This document shows positions 23,372-31,420 of a stretch of DNA of 64,000 nt, in pieces (the first letter of the stretch is position 1; every line of letters starts with the position of its first letter). The stretch is taken from the NCBI RefSeq assembly GCF_014196345.1, contig NZ_JACIDN010000010.1:62001-126000 (forward strand). The letters run 5' to 3'. Position numbers and translations under genes: made by a program. A model generated the notes under the pieces. That model had not been told where the DNA came from, searched no databases, and saw nothing but the letters and a program-made list of their open reading frames with translations. Origin of the DNA: Methylobacterium brachythecii. GTDB taxonomy: Bacteria; Pseudomonadota; Alphaproteobacteria; Rhizobiales; Beijerinckiaceae.

Positions 23372-23952
23372 CATGGGCCTTCGGTGACCTGCGCCCGCTG
23401 TCCTACGATCTTATCGTTGCTGACCCGCCGTGGAAGTACGAGGCGTACAGCGAGCGCGGCGAGAAGAAGGGTGCTGCCGCGCAGTACTCCTGCCTGCAGC
23501 CTGAAGAGATTGGGGAGCTCTTCCCGGTCCATCTTCTTGCCGGGGGCAACTGCCTGCTGGGCTGCTTCGGCACGTGGCCGCTGTTTGACCGGCAGCTCGC
23601 GTGCATTCGCGCCTGGGGTTTCACGTTCCGGTCTGTTGTCGTCTGGGAGAAGGTGTTCGCAAGCGGCAAGTCCGCGATCGGCACCGGCTATCGCGTGCGC
23701 TCAATGTGCGAGCCGGTTCTGCTCGCGACTATCGGCGAGCCTCGGCACAAAGCCTTCCCTGGCCTGTTCTCCGGCATCCGCCGCGAGCATTCGCGCAAGC
23801 CTGACGAATTCTACTCCCTCGTCGATGATCGGTGCCCGCGCCTATTCCGTCGCGCGGACCTGTTCGCTCGCGAGACCCGGCACGGCTGGGAAGCCTTCGG
23901 GAACGAAGCGACGAAGTTCGATCCTGCTCCCCTCGCCGTAGCGGCGGAGTAG
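23368..23952 (+). CDS. MT-A70 family adenine-N6 DNA methyltransferase
   Basis: 194 residues. Catalytic DPPW (YDLIVADPPWKYEAY, residues 13-27) and the family's later motifs FRSVVVWEK, GTGYRVRSMCEPVLLATIG, and REHSRKPDEFYSLVDDRCP identify an MT-A70-type methylase. Coupled to rusA by an overlapping start. Probably methylates phage DNA against host restriction or for regulation. Confidence 0.88.
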   Translation: MTWAFGDLRPLSYDLIVADPPWKYEAYSERGEKKGAAAQYSCLQPEEIGELFPVHLLAGGNCLLGCFGTWPLFDRQLACIRAWGFTFRSVVVWEKVFASGKSAIGTGYRVRSMCEPVLLATIGEPRHKAFPGLFSGIRREHSRKPDEFYSLVDDRCPRLFRRADLFARETRHGWEAFGNEATKFDPAPLAVAAE

Positions 23953-23956
23953 GCCG

Positions 23957-24253
23957 ATGTCTGGCCCCTCCTCCTACGACATCAAGCGTCCGTCCTCTCC
24001 GGTGCCGTTGTCCCGACGCGCCACCGTCGTGCGCGAGGCCGCGTCCCGGTACTGGGACATGTTCACCCGCTACCGCGGTGACGACCAGTCCAAGTGGTTC
24101 GACTGCGATATCGCGCTGGCCGAGAGCGCCGATGCTCTCGACCGACTCGCGACGCTCTCAGCTCTGACGAGCGACGAGTATGTGATCGACCTGCTGAACC
24201 GGGCGATCGAGAAGCACACGCCCGCCGAGGCCTCCGATGAGGCCGCAGCATGA
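23957..24253 (+). CDS. Hypothetical early protein
   Basis: 98 residues, helical; overlaps the helicase start by 4 bp (ATGA). No motif recognised. Position between methylase and helicase suggests a replication accessory. Confidence 0.6.
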   Translation: MSGPSSYDIKRPSSPVPLSRRATVVREAASRYWDMFTRYRGDDQSKWFDCDIALAESADALDRLATLSALTSDEYVIDLLNRAIEKHTPAEASDEAAA

Positions 24254-25755
24254 ACGAGCGCTTCGAACCGGACTACAGCGATGTCGTGCCACTGCGGCGG
24301 CCGCCGGCGGGCGTCCAGGCTCGTCCGGGCGCTGCCCCGGGCGACATCTACCCGATCGCCAGCGTCGAGACCGAGCAGGGCCTGCTGGGTTGCATCCTGA
24401 CGAACCCGCACGTCTTCCCGCTCGTGCAGCACCTCGTCGCGAGCGAGCACTTCGCCGAGCCGATCCACCAGGCGATCTGGGAGGGTATGGCCGAGGTCAC
24501 GGCGGCCGGCGACACGCCGAACCTGCTGAAGGTCGCGGCGGCGCTGGGGCCGGCCTTCACGAAGCGGGATCTCGGCAACGGCCAGACCGGCATGGTGTAC
24601 CTGGTGCAGTGCGCAGGCGGCGGCTGCACGCCGATCGGCGCCGACGAGCACGCCCGGACGATCCAGCAATACTGGCAGCTCCGGGCGCTCCACGCGGCGA
24701 CGTCACGCGCCGGCGAGGCCGCGGGCTACGTGCCCGGCCCCCTCCTCTCTCAGGTCTATGCGCGCGTCGATTCCGTCCGTGCGTCCTTCATCGACCGGAA
24801 GGTCAAATCGGCCACGGCCGGTGAGGCCGGCGATGCGCTCATGGAGCGGATCCAGAAGTCTCTCCAGGGCAACGGTGAGCGCCGCCCGAAGACCGGCATC
24901 GACATGCTCGACCGGGAGATCGGCGGCGGCCTTCAGAAGTCGTTCCTGATCACGCTCGGCGCCCGCACGTCGATGGGTAAGTCGATCGTCGGGGTCGAAG
25001 TCGGCAGCAACGTCGGGCGGCAGGGCGTGCTCGCGATCTACCATTCGCTCGAGATGTCGCGCGAGCAGATCGCGGCCCGGCGCGCCTCGAGCTGGCTTTT
25101 CGCCCACGGTAGCCATGACATCCCGTATGAGCAGATGATGCGCGAGGACGGGCTGTCGGACGCACAGGCGCAGCTTGTCGGCGACGCCGTCTACAAGATG
25201 CGCGGCGAGCACTTCCACATCGAGGACGGCGGCGGCCGCACCATCGGCGACATCGCTGCCGCGTCGGATCGGCTGGCGAACTCGTATGCCCGCCGCGGCA
25301 TCCCGCTCGGGACCGTGATCATCGATCACGCGCACATCGTGAAGCCGAGCCGGTCCTTCAACCGTGAGGACGAGGGCCTGAAGGAGGTCGCCGACGGCGC
25401 CCTCGAACTCGCCAAGCACCTCGACACGACGGTCCTGCTGCTCGCCCAGCTCAACCGGAAGACGGAGAGCCGGGCGCAGGACGAGCGCCGGCCGACGCTG
25501 GCGGATCTGCGCGGCGCCGGTGCGTTCGAGGAGAACTCGGACGTCGTCGGGTTCCTCTATCGGCCGGCCTATTACGTCGAGCGTTCGAGCGCCTTCCGTA
25601 ACGGCAAGACCGAGGCGCACATCGAGTACGACGGCTGCAAGTACGACCTCGAAATCATCATCGAAAAGAACCGGGCCGGGCGCGCGAACCACATCGTGCG
25701 CGCCTGGATCGACCCGGCTCTCAACGCTGTCCGCAACCTTCAGCACGGGTCCTAG
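24250..25755 (+). CDS. DnaB-type replicative helicase
   Basis: 501 residues. N-terminal DnaB domain (EQGLLGCILTNPHVFPLVQ...), linker, and a RecA-fold C-terminal domain with Walker A GARTSMGKS (residues 237-245). Walker B-like VIIDHAHIV has an Asp-His where DnaB proteins usually have Asp-Tyr/Asp-Leu. Later come LLAQLNRKTESR, DLRGAGAFEENSDVV and a C-terminal IIEKNRAGRA motif. Should unwind the phage fork as a hexamer. The following DUF1376 protein is the likely initiator/loader. Confidence 0.92.
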   Translation: MNERFEPDYSDVVPLRRPPAGVQARPGAAPGDIYPIASVETEQGLLGCILTNPHVFPLVQHLVASEHFAEPIHQAIWEGMAEVTAAGDTPNLLKVAAALGPAFTKRDLGNGQTGMVYLVQCAGGGCTPIGADEHARTIQQYWQLRALHAATSRAGEAAGYVPGPLLSQVYARVDSVRASFIDRKVKSATAGEAGDALMERIQKSLQGNGERRPKTGIDMLDREIGGGLQKSFLITLGARTSMGKSIVGVEVGSNVGRQGVLAIYHSLEMSREQIAARRASSWLFAHGSHDIPYEQMMREDGLSDAQAQLVGDAVYKMRGEHFHIEDGGGRTIGDIAAASDRLANSYARRGIPLGTVIIDHAHIVKPSRSFNREDEGLKEVADGALELAKHLDTTVLLLAQLNRKTESRAQDERRPTLADLRGAGAFEENSDVVGFLYRPAYYVERSSAFRNGKTEAHIEYDGCKYDLEIIIEKNRAGRANHIVRAWIDPALNAVRNLQHGS

Positions 25756-25759
25756 AGCC

Positions 25760-26827
25760 ATGCGTGAGCCACTTGTTCCTCTCCATGTCGACGTGCGCGA
25801 GTTCGCGTTCATGCCGCTCGACGTCGCGCGGCTTCGCGATTCCGCGATCGTCGACGAGATCTCCGGTGATGAGTTCCGGGCCGCGATCCTTCTGTGGTGC
25901 GCGTCCTGGCATCAGGTGCCGGCTGGTTCGCTACCGAACGATCCGAAGCAGCTCTCGAAGTTCGCGGGCTACGGGCGCGTAATCGCCGAGTGGGAGAAGG
26001 TCGCCGGCGGCGCGTTGTACGGCTGGATCGAGTGCTCCGACGGCCGGCTCTACCACCCTGTGATCGCCGAGAAGGCGCTCGAAGCCTGGGAGAAGAAGAG
26101 CGAGTTCAGCCAGCGCAGCAACGCGCGCGCTGAGCAGGCTCGTGCAGCTGCTGAAGCACGCTGGGGCAAGGGTCAGGGCGGTGACGAGGCCGCGGCGAGC
26201 GACGCTAAGCCTTTGGGGACGAAGGCCTTGGAAACGAAAAATGCTGAACCGATGCGTGAGCAATGCGGGAGCATGCCGGGAGCATTGCCGAAAGGGAATA
26301 GACAGGGACAGGGAATAGAAACTGCTGCAGCGCGAAGCGCGGGACGATCAGGCTCGGACGAACTCGGGGCACGTTTGCGCCCCCTGGTCGGAAGCCTGCC
26401 CGTCTCGGTCGATCCAGACCTGACCCCCATCCGAAAGCTTCTGGCTGAAGGCCTCGAACTCGACGACGTCGAGCAGGGGATTCGCGCCTTTGTGGAGCGT
26501 GGTCGAACCCGGCCAAGGGCCTGGGGAGACTTCGAGAAATGGATTCGGCGCGCCGCGAAGGATCGGCTCGATGTGGACGGTTCGCCGCCGGCACCGACGA
26601 TCGGTGGGAAGCCCCGCCCGCTGCCCAGCCCCGCCCAGATCCGGCGCGTGCAGATCCGCTTTGCGGCGGAGCACTTTCGTGGCCATTTCTCGGATGGCTG
26701 GCCGAACGAGATGCGACCCGGGCACCCGGACTGCACGATCCCCGAGGAGGTCATCGACGAGGCCCGGCTTCTCGTCGCGACCCAGCAGGGCGTGTCGTTG
26801 GCCGAATTCAGCGCAACGGCGCACTAG
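25760..26827 (+). CDS. DUF1376 (YdaU-type) replication protein
   Basis: 355 residues from the ATG 4 bp after the helicase stop. N-terminal DUF1376 domain: FMPLDVARLRDSAIVDEISG and FRAAILLWCASWHQVPAGSLP, then a winged-helix-like YGWIECSDGRLYHPVI segment. A long charged linker (about residues 125-205) leads to a C-terminal helical domain. DUF1376 proteins accompany phage helicases and are thought to act in initiation or helicase loading. Ends the early replication block. Confidence 0.85.
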   Translation: MREPLVPLHVDVREFAFMPLDVARLRDSAIVDEISGDEFRAAILLWCASWHQVPAGSLPNDPKQLSKFAGYGRVIAEWEKVAGGALYGWIECSDGRLYHPVIAEKALEAWEKKSEFSQRSNARAEQARAAAEARWGKGQGGDEAAASDAKPLGTKALETKNAEPMREQCGSMPGALPKGNRQGQGIETAAARSAGRSGSDELGARLRPLVGSLPVSVDPDLTPIRKLLAEGLELDDVEQGIRAFVERGRTRPRAWGDFEKWIRRAAKDRLDVDGSPPAPTIGGKPRPLPSPAQIRRVQIRFAAEHFRGHFSDGWPNEMRPGHPDCTIPEEVIDEARLLVATQQGVSLAEFSATAH

Positions 26828-26836
26828 CGGCGGAGC

Positions 26837-27082
26837 TCAGTCGTACCCGATGGCAGTCGCATCGCCCCAATCGATCTTAAGCTCCGTCCCCGCCGGGGCA
26901 TGTCCTGCGGCGGAAGCGACTTCGACCGCCACGAAGCTGACGGCGACCATCCCGGCCAACAGCATCAGCGCGACGCCGAGTGCCATCGTCACCTTCGCGG
27001 CGTGCGGGCGCAGGAAGTGGATCGTGAGACAGCCGAGAGTGAAGGCGGCGGCTTCGATGATCGAGACGTGATCCGGGCGCAA
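26837..27082 (-). CDS. Small two-helix membrane protein
   Basis: 81 residues from a TTG at 27082 with AGGA 5 bases upstream. Two membrane segments (residues 9-24 and 31-58) and a short soluble tail (APAGTELKIDWGDATAIGYD). Antisense to the direction of neighbouring genes. Could be a lysogenic-conversion or superinfection-exclusion protein; no motif confirms it. Confidence 0.5.
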   Translation of the reverse strand: MRPDHVSIIEAAAFTLGCLTIHFLRPHAAKVTMALGVALMLLAGMVAVSFVAVEVASAAGHAPAGTELKIDWGDATAIGYD

Positions 27083-27180
27083 TGTCGTCCTGCTCGTTCG
27101 TCGGTTGTTTCAGCGCCGGGGGAATAGCCGAAACCGATCGATCCTGTTCCTGCGCATTTGGATGAGCTGCCCCGACGGCG

Positions 27181-27576
27181 ATGAACGCCCAACGACCCAT
27201 CGTCCCCGTCTACCCGCCTCGCTACACGGTCCGCGCCGTCACGGCCTGGGCAATTGCGCTGCTGAATGCTTACAAGCCTGCCCTGCCAGCCTCGCCGATC
27301 ATGGCGGCGAAGCGCGAGCCGGAGGCAGATGTCGCGTTCCGGACGTTGCTGCAGACCTGCGTTGCCGACTCGATCCATCGTAGGCAGCTTGGCGCCTGGT
27401 GCACCGCCAAGGCCAATCCGGCCGACCGAGATCTCTCGTTCGCGCAGGCCTGCAAGCGGCACGGCTGGTCGGAAAAGACGGCGGAGCGAAACGTTGATCG
27501 CTCGCTGACGGCCCTTGTGCTTGCGCTCAACAACGATGGCGCTGGAGCTCAGTCGCTAAACCGCGAACACAACTGA
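27181..27576 (+). CDS. Hypothetical protein, antitermination/holin-region type position
   Basis: 131 residues. Helical, with a possible HTH (SFAQACKRHGWSEKTAERNVDRSLTALV, residues 91-118). The fold suggests DNA binding. Located at the end of the replication block where late regulators often sit. Not recognised. Confidence 0.55.
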   Translation: MNAQRPIVPVYPPRYTVRAVTAWAIALLNAYKPALPASPIMAAKREPEADVAFRTLLQTCVADSIHRRQLGAWCTAKANPADRDLSFAQACKRHGWSEKTAERNVDRSLTALVLALNNDGAGAQSLNREHN

Positions 27577-27676
27577 CCATTTAGCCGAGGGGGTATAATA
27601 GAAAATAGCGGCTACTGCTTTTGTGCCGTTGCAGCTCCCGCAAATTTAACGATTTGGTAACTTTCGAAAATGAAGA

Positions 27677-27826
27677 TTAAGAACGATTACCGCCACCACG
27701 GCGCTTTCCGTCAAGATGCGCGACAAGCTTTTGCAGAACCTTCCGAATATGGCTCCGCACCGAATCCGAAGGTTGGGGAGTTGCCTCCAACCGGTCTAAA
27801 ACGTCGTCTTCGCCTGCCTGAAACAC
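27677..27826 (-). CDS. Putative 49-residue protein
   Basis: GTG at 27826 with GGAG 9 bases upstream, TAA at 27677-27679. The translation (FQAGEDDVLDRLEATPQPSD, then SVRSHIRKVLQKLVAHLDGKRR) is protein-like: acidic first half, basic amphipathic second half. The opposing frame is Arg/Pro-rich and unconvincing. The rest of 27577-28010 is AT-richer and holds only short candidate promoter sequence before 28011. Confidence 0.4.
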   Translation of the reverse strand: MFQAGEDDVLDRLEATPQPSDSVRSHIRKVLQKLVAHLDGKRRGGGNRS

Positions 27827-28010
27827 GACGTCATACTCCGCTGGATGGACTTAGTTGTAAGTCGTTATTTCCCGCAAAAGCAAGCGGACATTGACTACGC
27901 AGGCGGCCGCTGAAACGCGAAAACTTGGATGTGCCTTAGGAGCGACATCTTATTCAGTCTATAAAACCAAATGCGCCCAAAAAGCGTAAAAACAAGATCG
28001 GGAGGAGCCT

Positions 28011-28223
28011 TTGCCTGCGCGATTTCATTTCGACCTAGTAAAGGATGCCGAAATTATCCGGGATATGGATGGTGTTGAAGCGACCGATATCGAGTCCGCA
28101 ATCGAGCAAGCCGAAATTTGCCTAAGGGAGTTCCGGGATGCAGGCGAACTTTCCGGAAACGAAGGTTGGACACTCGTCATCCGAGATGAGATTGGAACCG
28201 AGTTGGACCGGTTGCGCGTCTGA
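28011..28223 (+). CDS. Small DUF6894-like protein
   Basis: 70 residues from a TTG preceded by a strong GGGAGGAG. FHFDLVKDAEIIRDMDGVEA, then SAIEQAEICLREF and WTLVIRDEIGTELDRLRV match the small DUF6894-type proteins frequent in rhizobia and methylobacteria, which are usually chromosomal. Its function is unknown. Its AT-richer surroundings suggest it was picked up from a host. Confidence 0.75.
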   Translation: MPARFHFDLVKDAEIIRDMDGVEATDIESAIEQAEICLREFRDAGELSGNEGWTLVIRDEIGTELDRLRV

Positions 28224-28342
28224 TCTTGTAAGAGACCAAGCCATGCGCCCTCAAGGCGCAAGCCCTGCCAAAGATTTTGCTTGACGGTGACGGCGATAGC
28301 CCCGGATCGGCGAATTCTCGCAATCTGAATACAGGCTTTCCC

Positions 28343-29206
28343 GTGACCGCGCCGGCCGCCCGTACCGCTTCAGGCCTCCTCGATATCTCCGCCGCCCGCG
28401 CGAAAGATGCGCGCCGCAGCCGTGCCGCCGATCCGCGCGGCGATCGCTACAATCGCTCGGGCGCCTACAAGCACGGCGCCGGCGTCGGCAAACCCGTGCG
28501 GCGCCAAGCCGTCCAAACGTCGGTGTGCGCGGTGTCCGATCCGTTCGACCCGGCCAGGCGGCTACAGGTCTCGGTGAACCGCAACGTCGACATCCTCGAG
28601 GTCGAGCGTAGTCACGGCCGGATCCAGGTCTCCGAGTACGAGACCGGCCGACAGGTCCAGGCTATCCTCGAGCGCGCATCCGGCGCCCGGCTCGGCTCCT
28701 CCGGATGGGACATCTCGGGCTCACGCGACCAGACGATCGCGCACGAGCTCGCCGTGATCTACGCCATCGAGGACGCCCGGCTCGTTGCGAAGCTGAAGGA
28801 CAAGATCGTCCGAGCGGTCGGCACGCCTGGCGCCCGCTTCCTTGCCGAGGTCCTGGTCGGAGGAAAAACCTTTGCGCAATACGCCGCCGCCCGCGGCCGT
28901 AGCGGCGAGCGCGGCACCGCCGGCGTCGCCAACCACTTCCGGATCCTGATGGAGTACCTGGACGAGGCCTTCGCTGCCGAGGGCGTGAAGGACGTCACCC
29001 GGGAATGGTTCTTCCGAGCCGAGCCGAGCTCAGAGCCGACGGACGAGAAGGGGCGCGTCGTTCCCAAAGGTCACGGCCACGTCTGGGGCGGCGAGGAATC
29101 GCGGTACGCGCGACATATGAACGACGAGGCTCGGCAGCTCGTCGGTCGCACGGCTCGGGTTCGGGATATCGTCGGCGCGCGGCATCGGGTTACGGGCGAT
29201 AACTAG
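28343..29206 (+). CDS. Hypothetical regulatory-type protein
   Basis: 287 residues from GTG 28343 (a TTG at 28277 is also in frame). Basic N-terminus (SAARAKDARRSRAADPRGDR, YNRSGAYKHG), central beta-rich part, helical C-terminus ending RDIVGARHRVTGDN. No catalytic motif is visible. Located where phages place late-gene regulators, so a transcriptional role is possible. Confidence 0.55.
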   Translation: MTAPAARTASGLLDISAARAKDARRSRAADPRGDRYNRSGAYKHGAGVGKPVRRQAVQTSVCAVSDPFDPARRLQVSVNRNVDILEVERSHGRIQVSEYETGRQVQAILERASGARLGSSGWDISGSRDQTIAHELAVIYAIEDARLVAKLKDKIVRAVGTPGARFLAEVLVGGKTFAQYAAARGRSGERGTAGVANHFRILMEYLDEAFAAEGVKDVTREWFFRAEPSSEPTDEKGRVVPKGHGHVWGGEESRYARHMNDEARQLVGRTARVRDIVGARHRVTGDN

Positions 29207-29261
29207 CAAAGCCTAGCGGAATCGCGGTCTTGTTCTGTACGCTCGCTTTTGGAGGGCGAGC

Positions 29262-30227
29262 ATGCGCGATCTGTACGACCAACTTCTGGCAGAGGGCGAG
29301 GCAGGTATAGATCGCCTTATTGGCGAACGAACCCAAGAATTTTTGGAGCTAGACTTTAAACGTAAGGAGGTCGACCGCAACGGCGAGTTCTCGACGAAAG
29401 ATCGTCGTATGCTTGCCGAGGCGCTATCCGGCTTTGCAAATTCTGCTGGCGGTCTTCTCATCATTGGGATCGATGCTAGGCCCGGAGATGACCAGATCGA
29501 CTGTGCTCAAGCTCCGTTTCCTATCATGGGGATCGAACGATTTTTAGCAGACGCAAATAATGAGATCGGTCAGCTAATTCAGCCTCGCCTCGACGGCGTC
29601 GCGATAGCGGCTATCGACTCGCGGCGTGAACCAGGTTCCGGATATCTTCTTGTTTATGTCCAGCAATCTGAACGCCGACCGCATCGTTCCGAGGCCAAAG
29701 GGCAGAAGCTTTACTATAAGCGGCACGGTTCTTCATTCTACGTCATGGAACATAATGATCTTGCCGATGCTTTTGCGAGGCATGGCGTTCCCACAATAGA
29801 TATCAACATAAAAATCGGCTACGTTTTTGGCGTTGGCGCTATGCGTAGATATGTATTGCAAGTATATTCATCAAATACATCTGATTATATTGCAAAGTTC
29901 CCCTATTTGATATTGAGAAATATGTCAGGATGCCACCCGACTAATGGGATCGAGCACGATCCGGCTCAACCGTTGAGGATGCAGGAAAGAGACGGGACGA
30001 TTTCATTTTTCGGGGGCGCCGATGACGTGGTTCATCCCGGTACTGAGAGACATATGGCAAACATCACTGTGACCTTCTCGCGCGACGGACATCAAGGCTG
30101 GATGCCGGTGCACGCCAAAGCGGGGGATCCGGTGCCGTCTTTTGAGGCTAAGATAGGTTGTGAGGGTGCGCGCCCGATGGTTCATCGGCCGTTGTTCGAC
30201 ATTGAGATGTTCGACTTGCCCCGTTGA
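29262..30227 (+). CDS. Schlafen/AlbA_2-domain protein (cargo)
   Basis: 321 residues; GGAGGG before the ATG. The AlbA_2 (Schlafen) core is at residues 24-80: QEFLELDFKRKEVDRN and KDRRMLAEALSGFANSAGGLLIIGIDARPG. A basic KGQKLYYKRHGSSFYVM motif follows near residue 150, then a C-terminal beta-rich domain of ~140 residues without an HTH or AAA module. AlbA_2 proteins bind nucleic acid and several act in antiviral or toxin-like systems. The gene is clearly AT-richer than its neighbours, with host-foreign codon use, and has its own RBS; probably a moron with a defence or exclusion role. Confidence 0.82.
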   Translation: MRDLYDQLLAEGEAGIDRLIGERTQEFLELDFKRKEVDRNGEFSTKDRRMLAEALSGFANSAGGLLIIGIDARPGDDQIDCAQAPFPIMGIERFLADANNEIGQLIQPRLDGVAIAAIDSRREPGSGYLLVYVQQSERRPHRSEAKGQKLYYKRHGSSFYVMEHNDLADAFARHGVPTIDINIKIGYVFGVGAMRRYVLQVYSSNTSDYIAKFPYLILRNMSGCHPTNGIEHDPAQPLRMQERDGTISFFGGADDVVHPGTERHMANITVTFSRDGHQGWMPVHAKAGDPVPSFEAKIGCEGARPMVHRPLFDIEMFDLPR

Positions 30228-30240
30228 CCCGTCGGGCAAA
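30224..30240. promoter_or_regulatory. Dyad element copy A (TTGACCCGTCGGGCAAA)
   Basis: 17-bp element identical to 39551-39567 and differing from 53275-53291 only at the central base (CCCG-W-CGGG). It overlaps the stop codon of the AlbA_2 gene. A hairpin follows 30 bp later. Possibly a protein-binding site; TTGACC could also serve as a -35. Confidence 0.55.
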
Positions 30241-30269
30241 TCTCTGCATAGCCACAACGTCGCGAGACG

Positions 30270-30301
30270 AACGCCCGCTGCCCCATCCGGCCGCGGGCGT
30301 T
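30270..30301 (+). terminator. Hairpin downstream of AlbA_2 gene
   Basis: AACGCCCGC / GCGGGCGTT 9-bp stem with 14-base loop, followed by GTCGTTTCTGG. The tail matches that of the hairpins at 53339 and, partly, 42028. The remainder to 30516 shows no gene. Confidence 0.6.
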
Positions 30302-30516
30302 GTCGTTTCTGGAACCGGCGGGGTGGCCTCTACCTGCCCGCTGCGACCGCTGATGCAGGAGCCGACAGGCTTACAGATCCCCGACCTGCATAAAGAACCG
30401 TGGGGCCCGCAGCCGGGCGGAACAGCCGGCACCCTTTCAGCCGCAAGAACCGCTCAACAGCATTGGCGTTGAAGCGTGACGACGTGGGCCACGATTTCAC
30501 ATATGATCGGTCCTCG

Positions 30517-30795
30517 ATGAGCGCGCACGCGATCGCCACCGCGATTGAGCAGGAAGTCTCGGCCTTCCGCAATCTGCGGTTCCGCGACCAGGCCGAGTAC
30601 CTTGAGGCGAAGGACGCGCATTGCGCGCGCATCCGGTCGCTCGTCCGTCAGCTCCGTCCGAAGATCGGTGTGCCCGAGATGCTGTCGTTCGGCACTGGCC
30701 GGCGCACGTTCGGCGGTCGCTCGTTCGAGGTCGTCGCGAAGATCCCACGCAAGCTCGCCGAGCGTTCCGCCAGCCGAGGCCGGCAAAGCGCCTAA
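30517..30795 (+). CDS. Hypothetical protein
   Basis: 92 residues from ATG 30517 (a GTG at 30484 is an alternative). Helical N-terminal half with charged surface (AIEQEVSAFRNLRFRDQAEY), basic C-terminus. Convergent and slightly overlapping with the next minus-strand gene. Unknown function. Confidence 0.55.
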   Translation: MSAHAIATAIEQEVSAFRNLRFRDQAEYLEAKDAHCARIRSLVRQLRPKIGVPEMLSFGTGRRTFGGRSFEVVAKIPRKLAERSASRGRQSA

Positions 30796-30995
30796 GCGTC
30801 GATGAGCGCGACCTTCTCGACGCCGTGATTGATCGCCAGCGCGATCGTCCTGGCGTCGTCGAAATCGGTCTGCTCCGGCATCTGGAGCATGATCGTCTTC
30901 TCGCCGAGGCCGATATCCTCGGAGACCTCGAACACCAGGAAGCAGGGCTGTCCCGGGTCCCGCTCTTTCACCGTCACCACGAAGTTGCGCTTCAT
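30792..30995 (-). CDS. Small beta-rich hypothetical protein
   Basis: 67 residues from the ATG at 30995, preceded by GGGGG at -5 to -9. NFVVTVKERDPGQPCFLVFE, then a helix DDARTIALAINHGVEKVALI. Single small domain. Unknown function, transcribed leftward in this accessory stretch. Confidence 0.55.
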   Translation of the reverse strand: MKRNFVVTVKERDPGQPCFLVFEVSEDIGLGEKTIMLQMPEQTDFDDARTIALAINHGVEKVALIDA

Positions 30996-31144
30996 CGGAT
31001 CCCCCCGTCGAAAGCGTGTCTTCGAAATAGGCGGCAACAAGTCTTTCAGTTCCGTTTTCGACGGCGCTTTCCACGGTCTCCTGAGACCGGATTTATGGTC
31101 GATCTGCCATAGGCAGCGCTTCCGCTAAATTGTGTTGTCGGAAC

Positions 31145-31417
31145 CTATCCAAGGCTGCCTACCAAATCGCCAAGTCGTTGTCCGAGTTGTTCGATCGCTA
31201 CTTCCTTCGGGATGTTGCGACTAACGATCAATCCCTCCTCGTCAGTACGCGCTTCCCATCCGGTGCCGAGATCTTCGAGGATCTCTTTTTTCGCCCCGGT
31301 CCCGTAGGCCTCAGCCAGCTCGTTGAGGCGGATCACGAACTGGTCGTTGCCGGCTTCAACGCCTTGCTTCAACCGAGCCAGAAGCGCTGCCGCAGCCCTT
31401 CGCGAACCTGAGTTCAA
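31145..31417 (-). CDS. Hypothetical protein divergent from second recombinase
   Basis: 90 residues from a TTG at 31417 with GGAG 6 bases upstream. The protein is helical and charged (LKQGVEAGNDQFVIRLNELA, EAYGTGAKKEILEDLGTGWE, then an RNIPKEVAIEQLGQRL tail). Its start is only 3 bp from the divergent recombinase ATG. A regulatory or directionality-factor role would fit but is speculative. Confidence 0.6.
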   Translation of the reverse strand: MNSGSRRAAAALLARLKQGVEAGNDQFVIRLNELAEAYGTGAKKEILEDLGTGWEARTDEEGLIVSRNIPKEVAIEQLGQRLGDLVGSLG

Positions 31418-31420
31418 AAT

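Noticed and set aside
27670..27894. 74-codon plus frame
   Set aside because: Pro/Arg/Lys-rich; the opposing GTG frame with a good Shine-Dalgarno is more protein-like.
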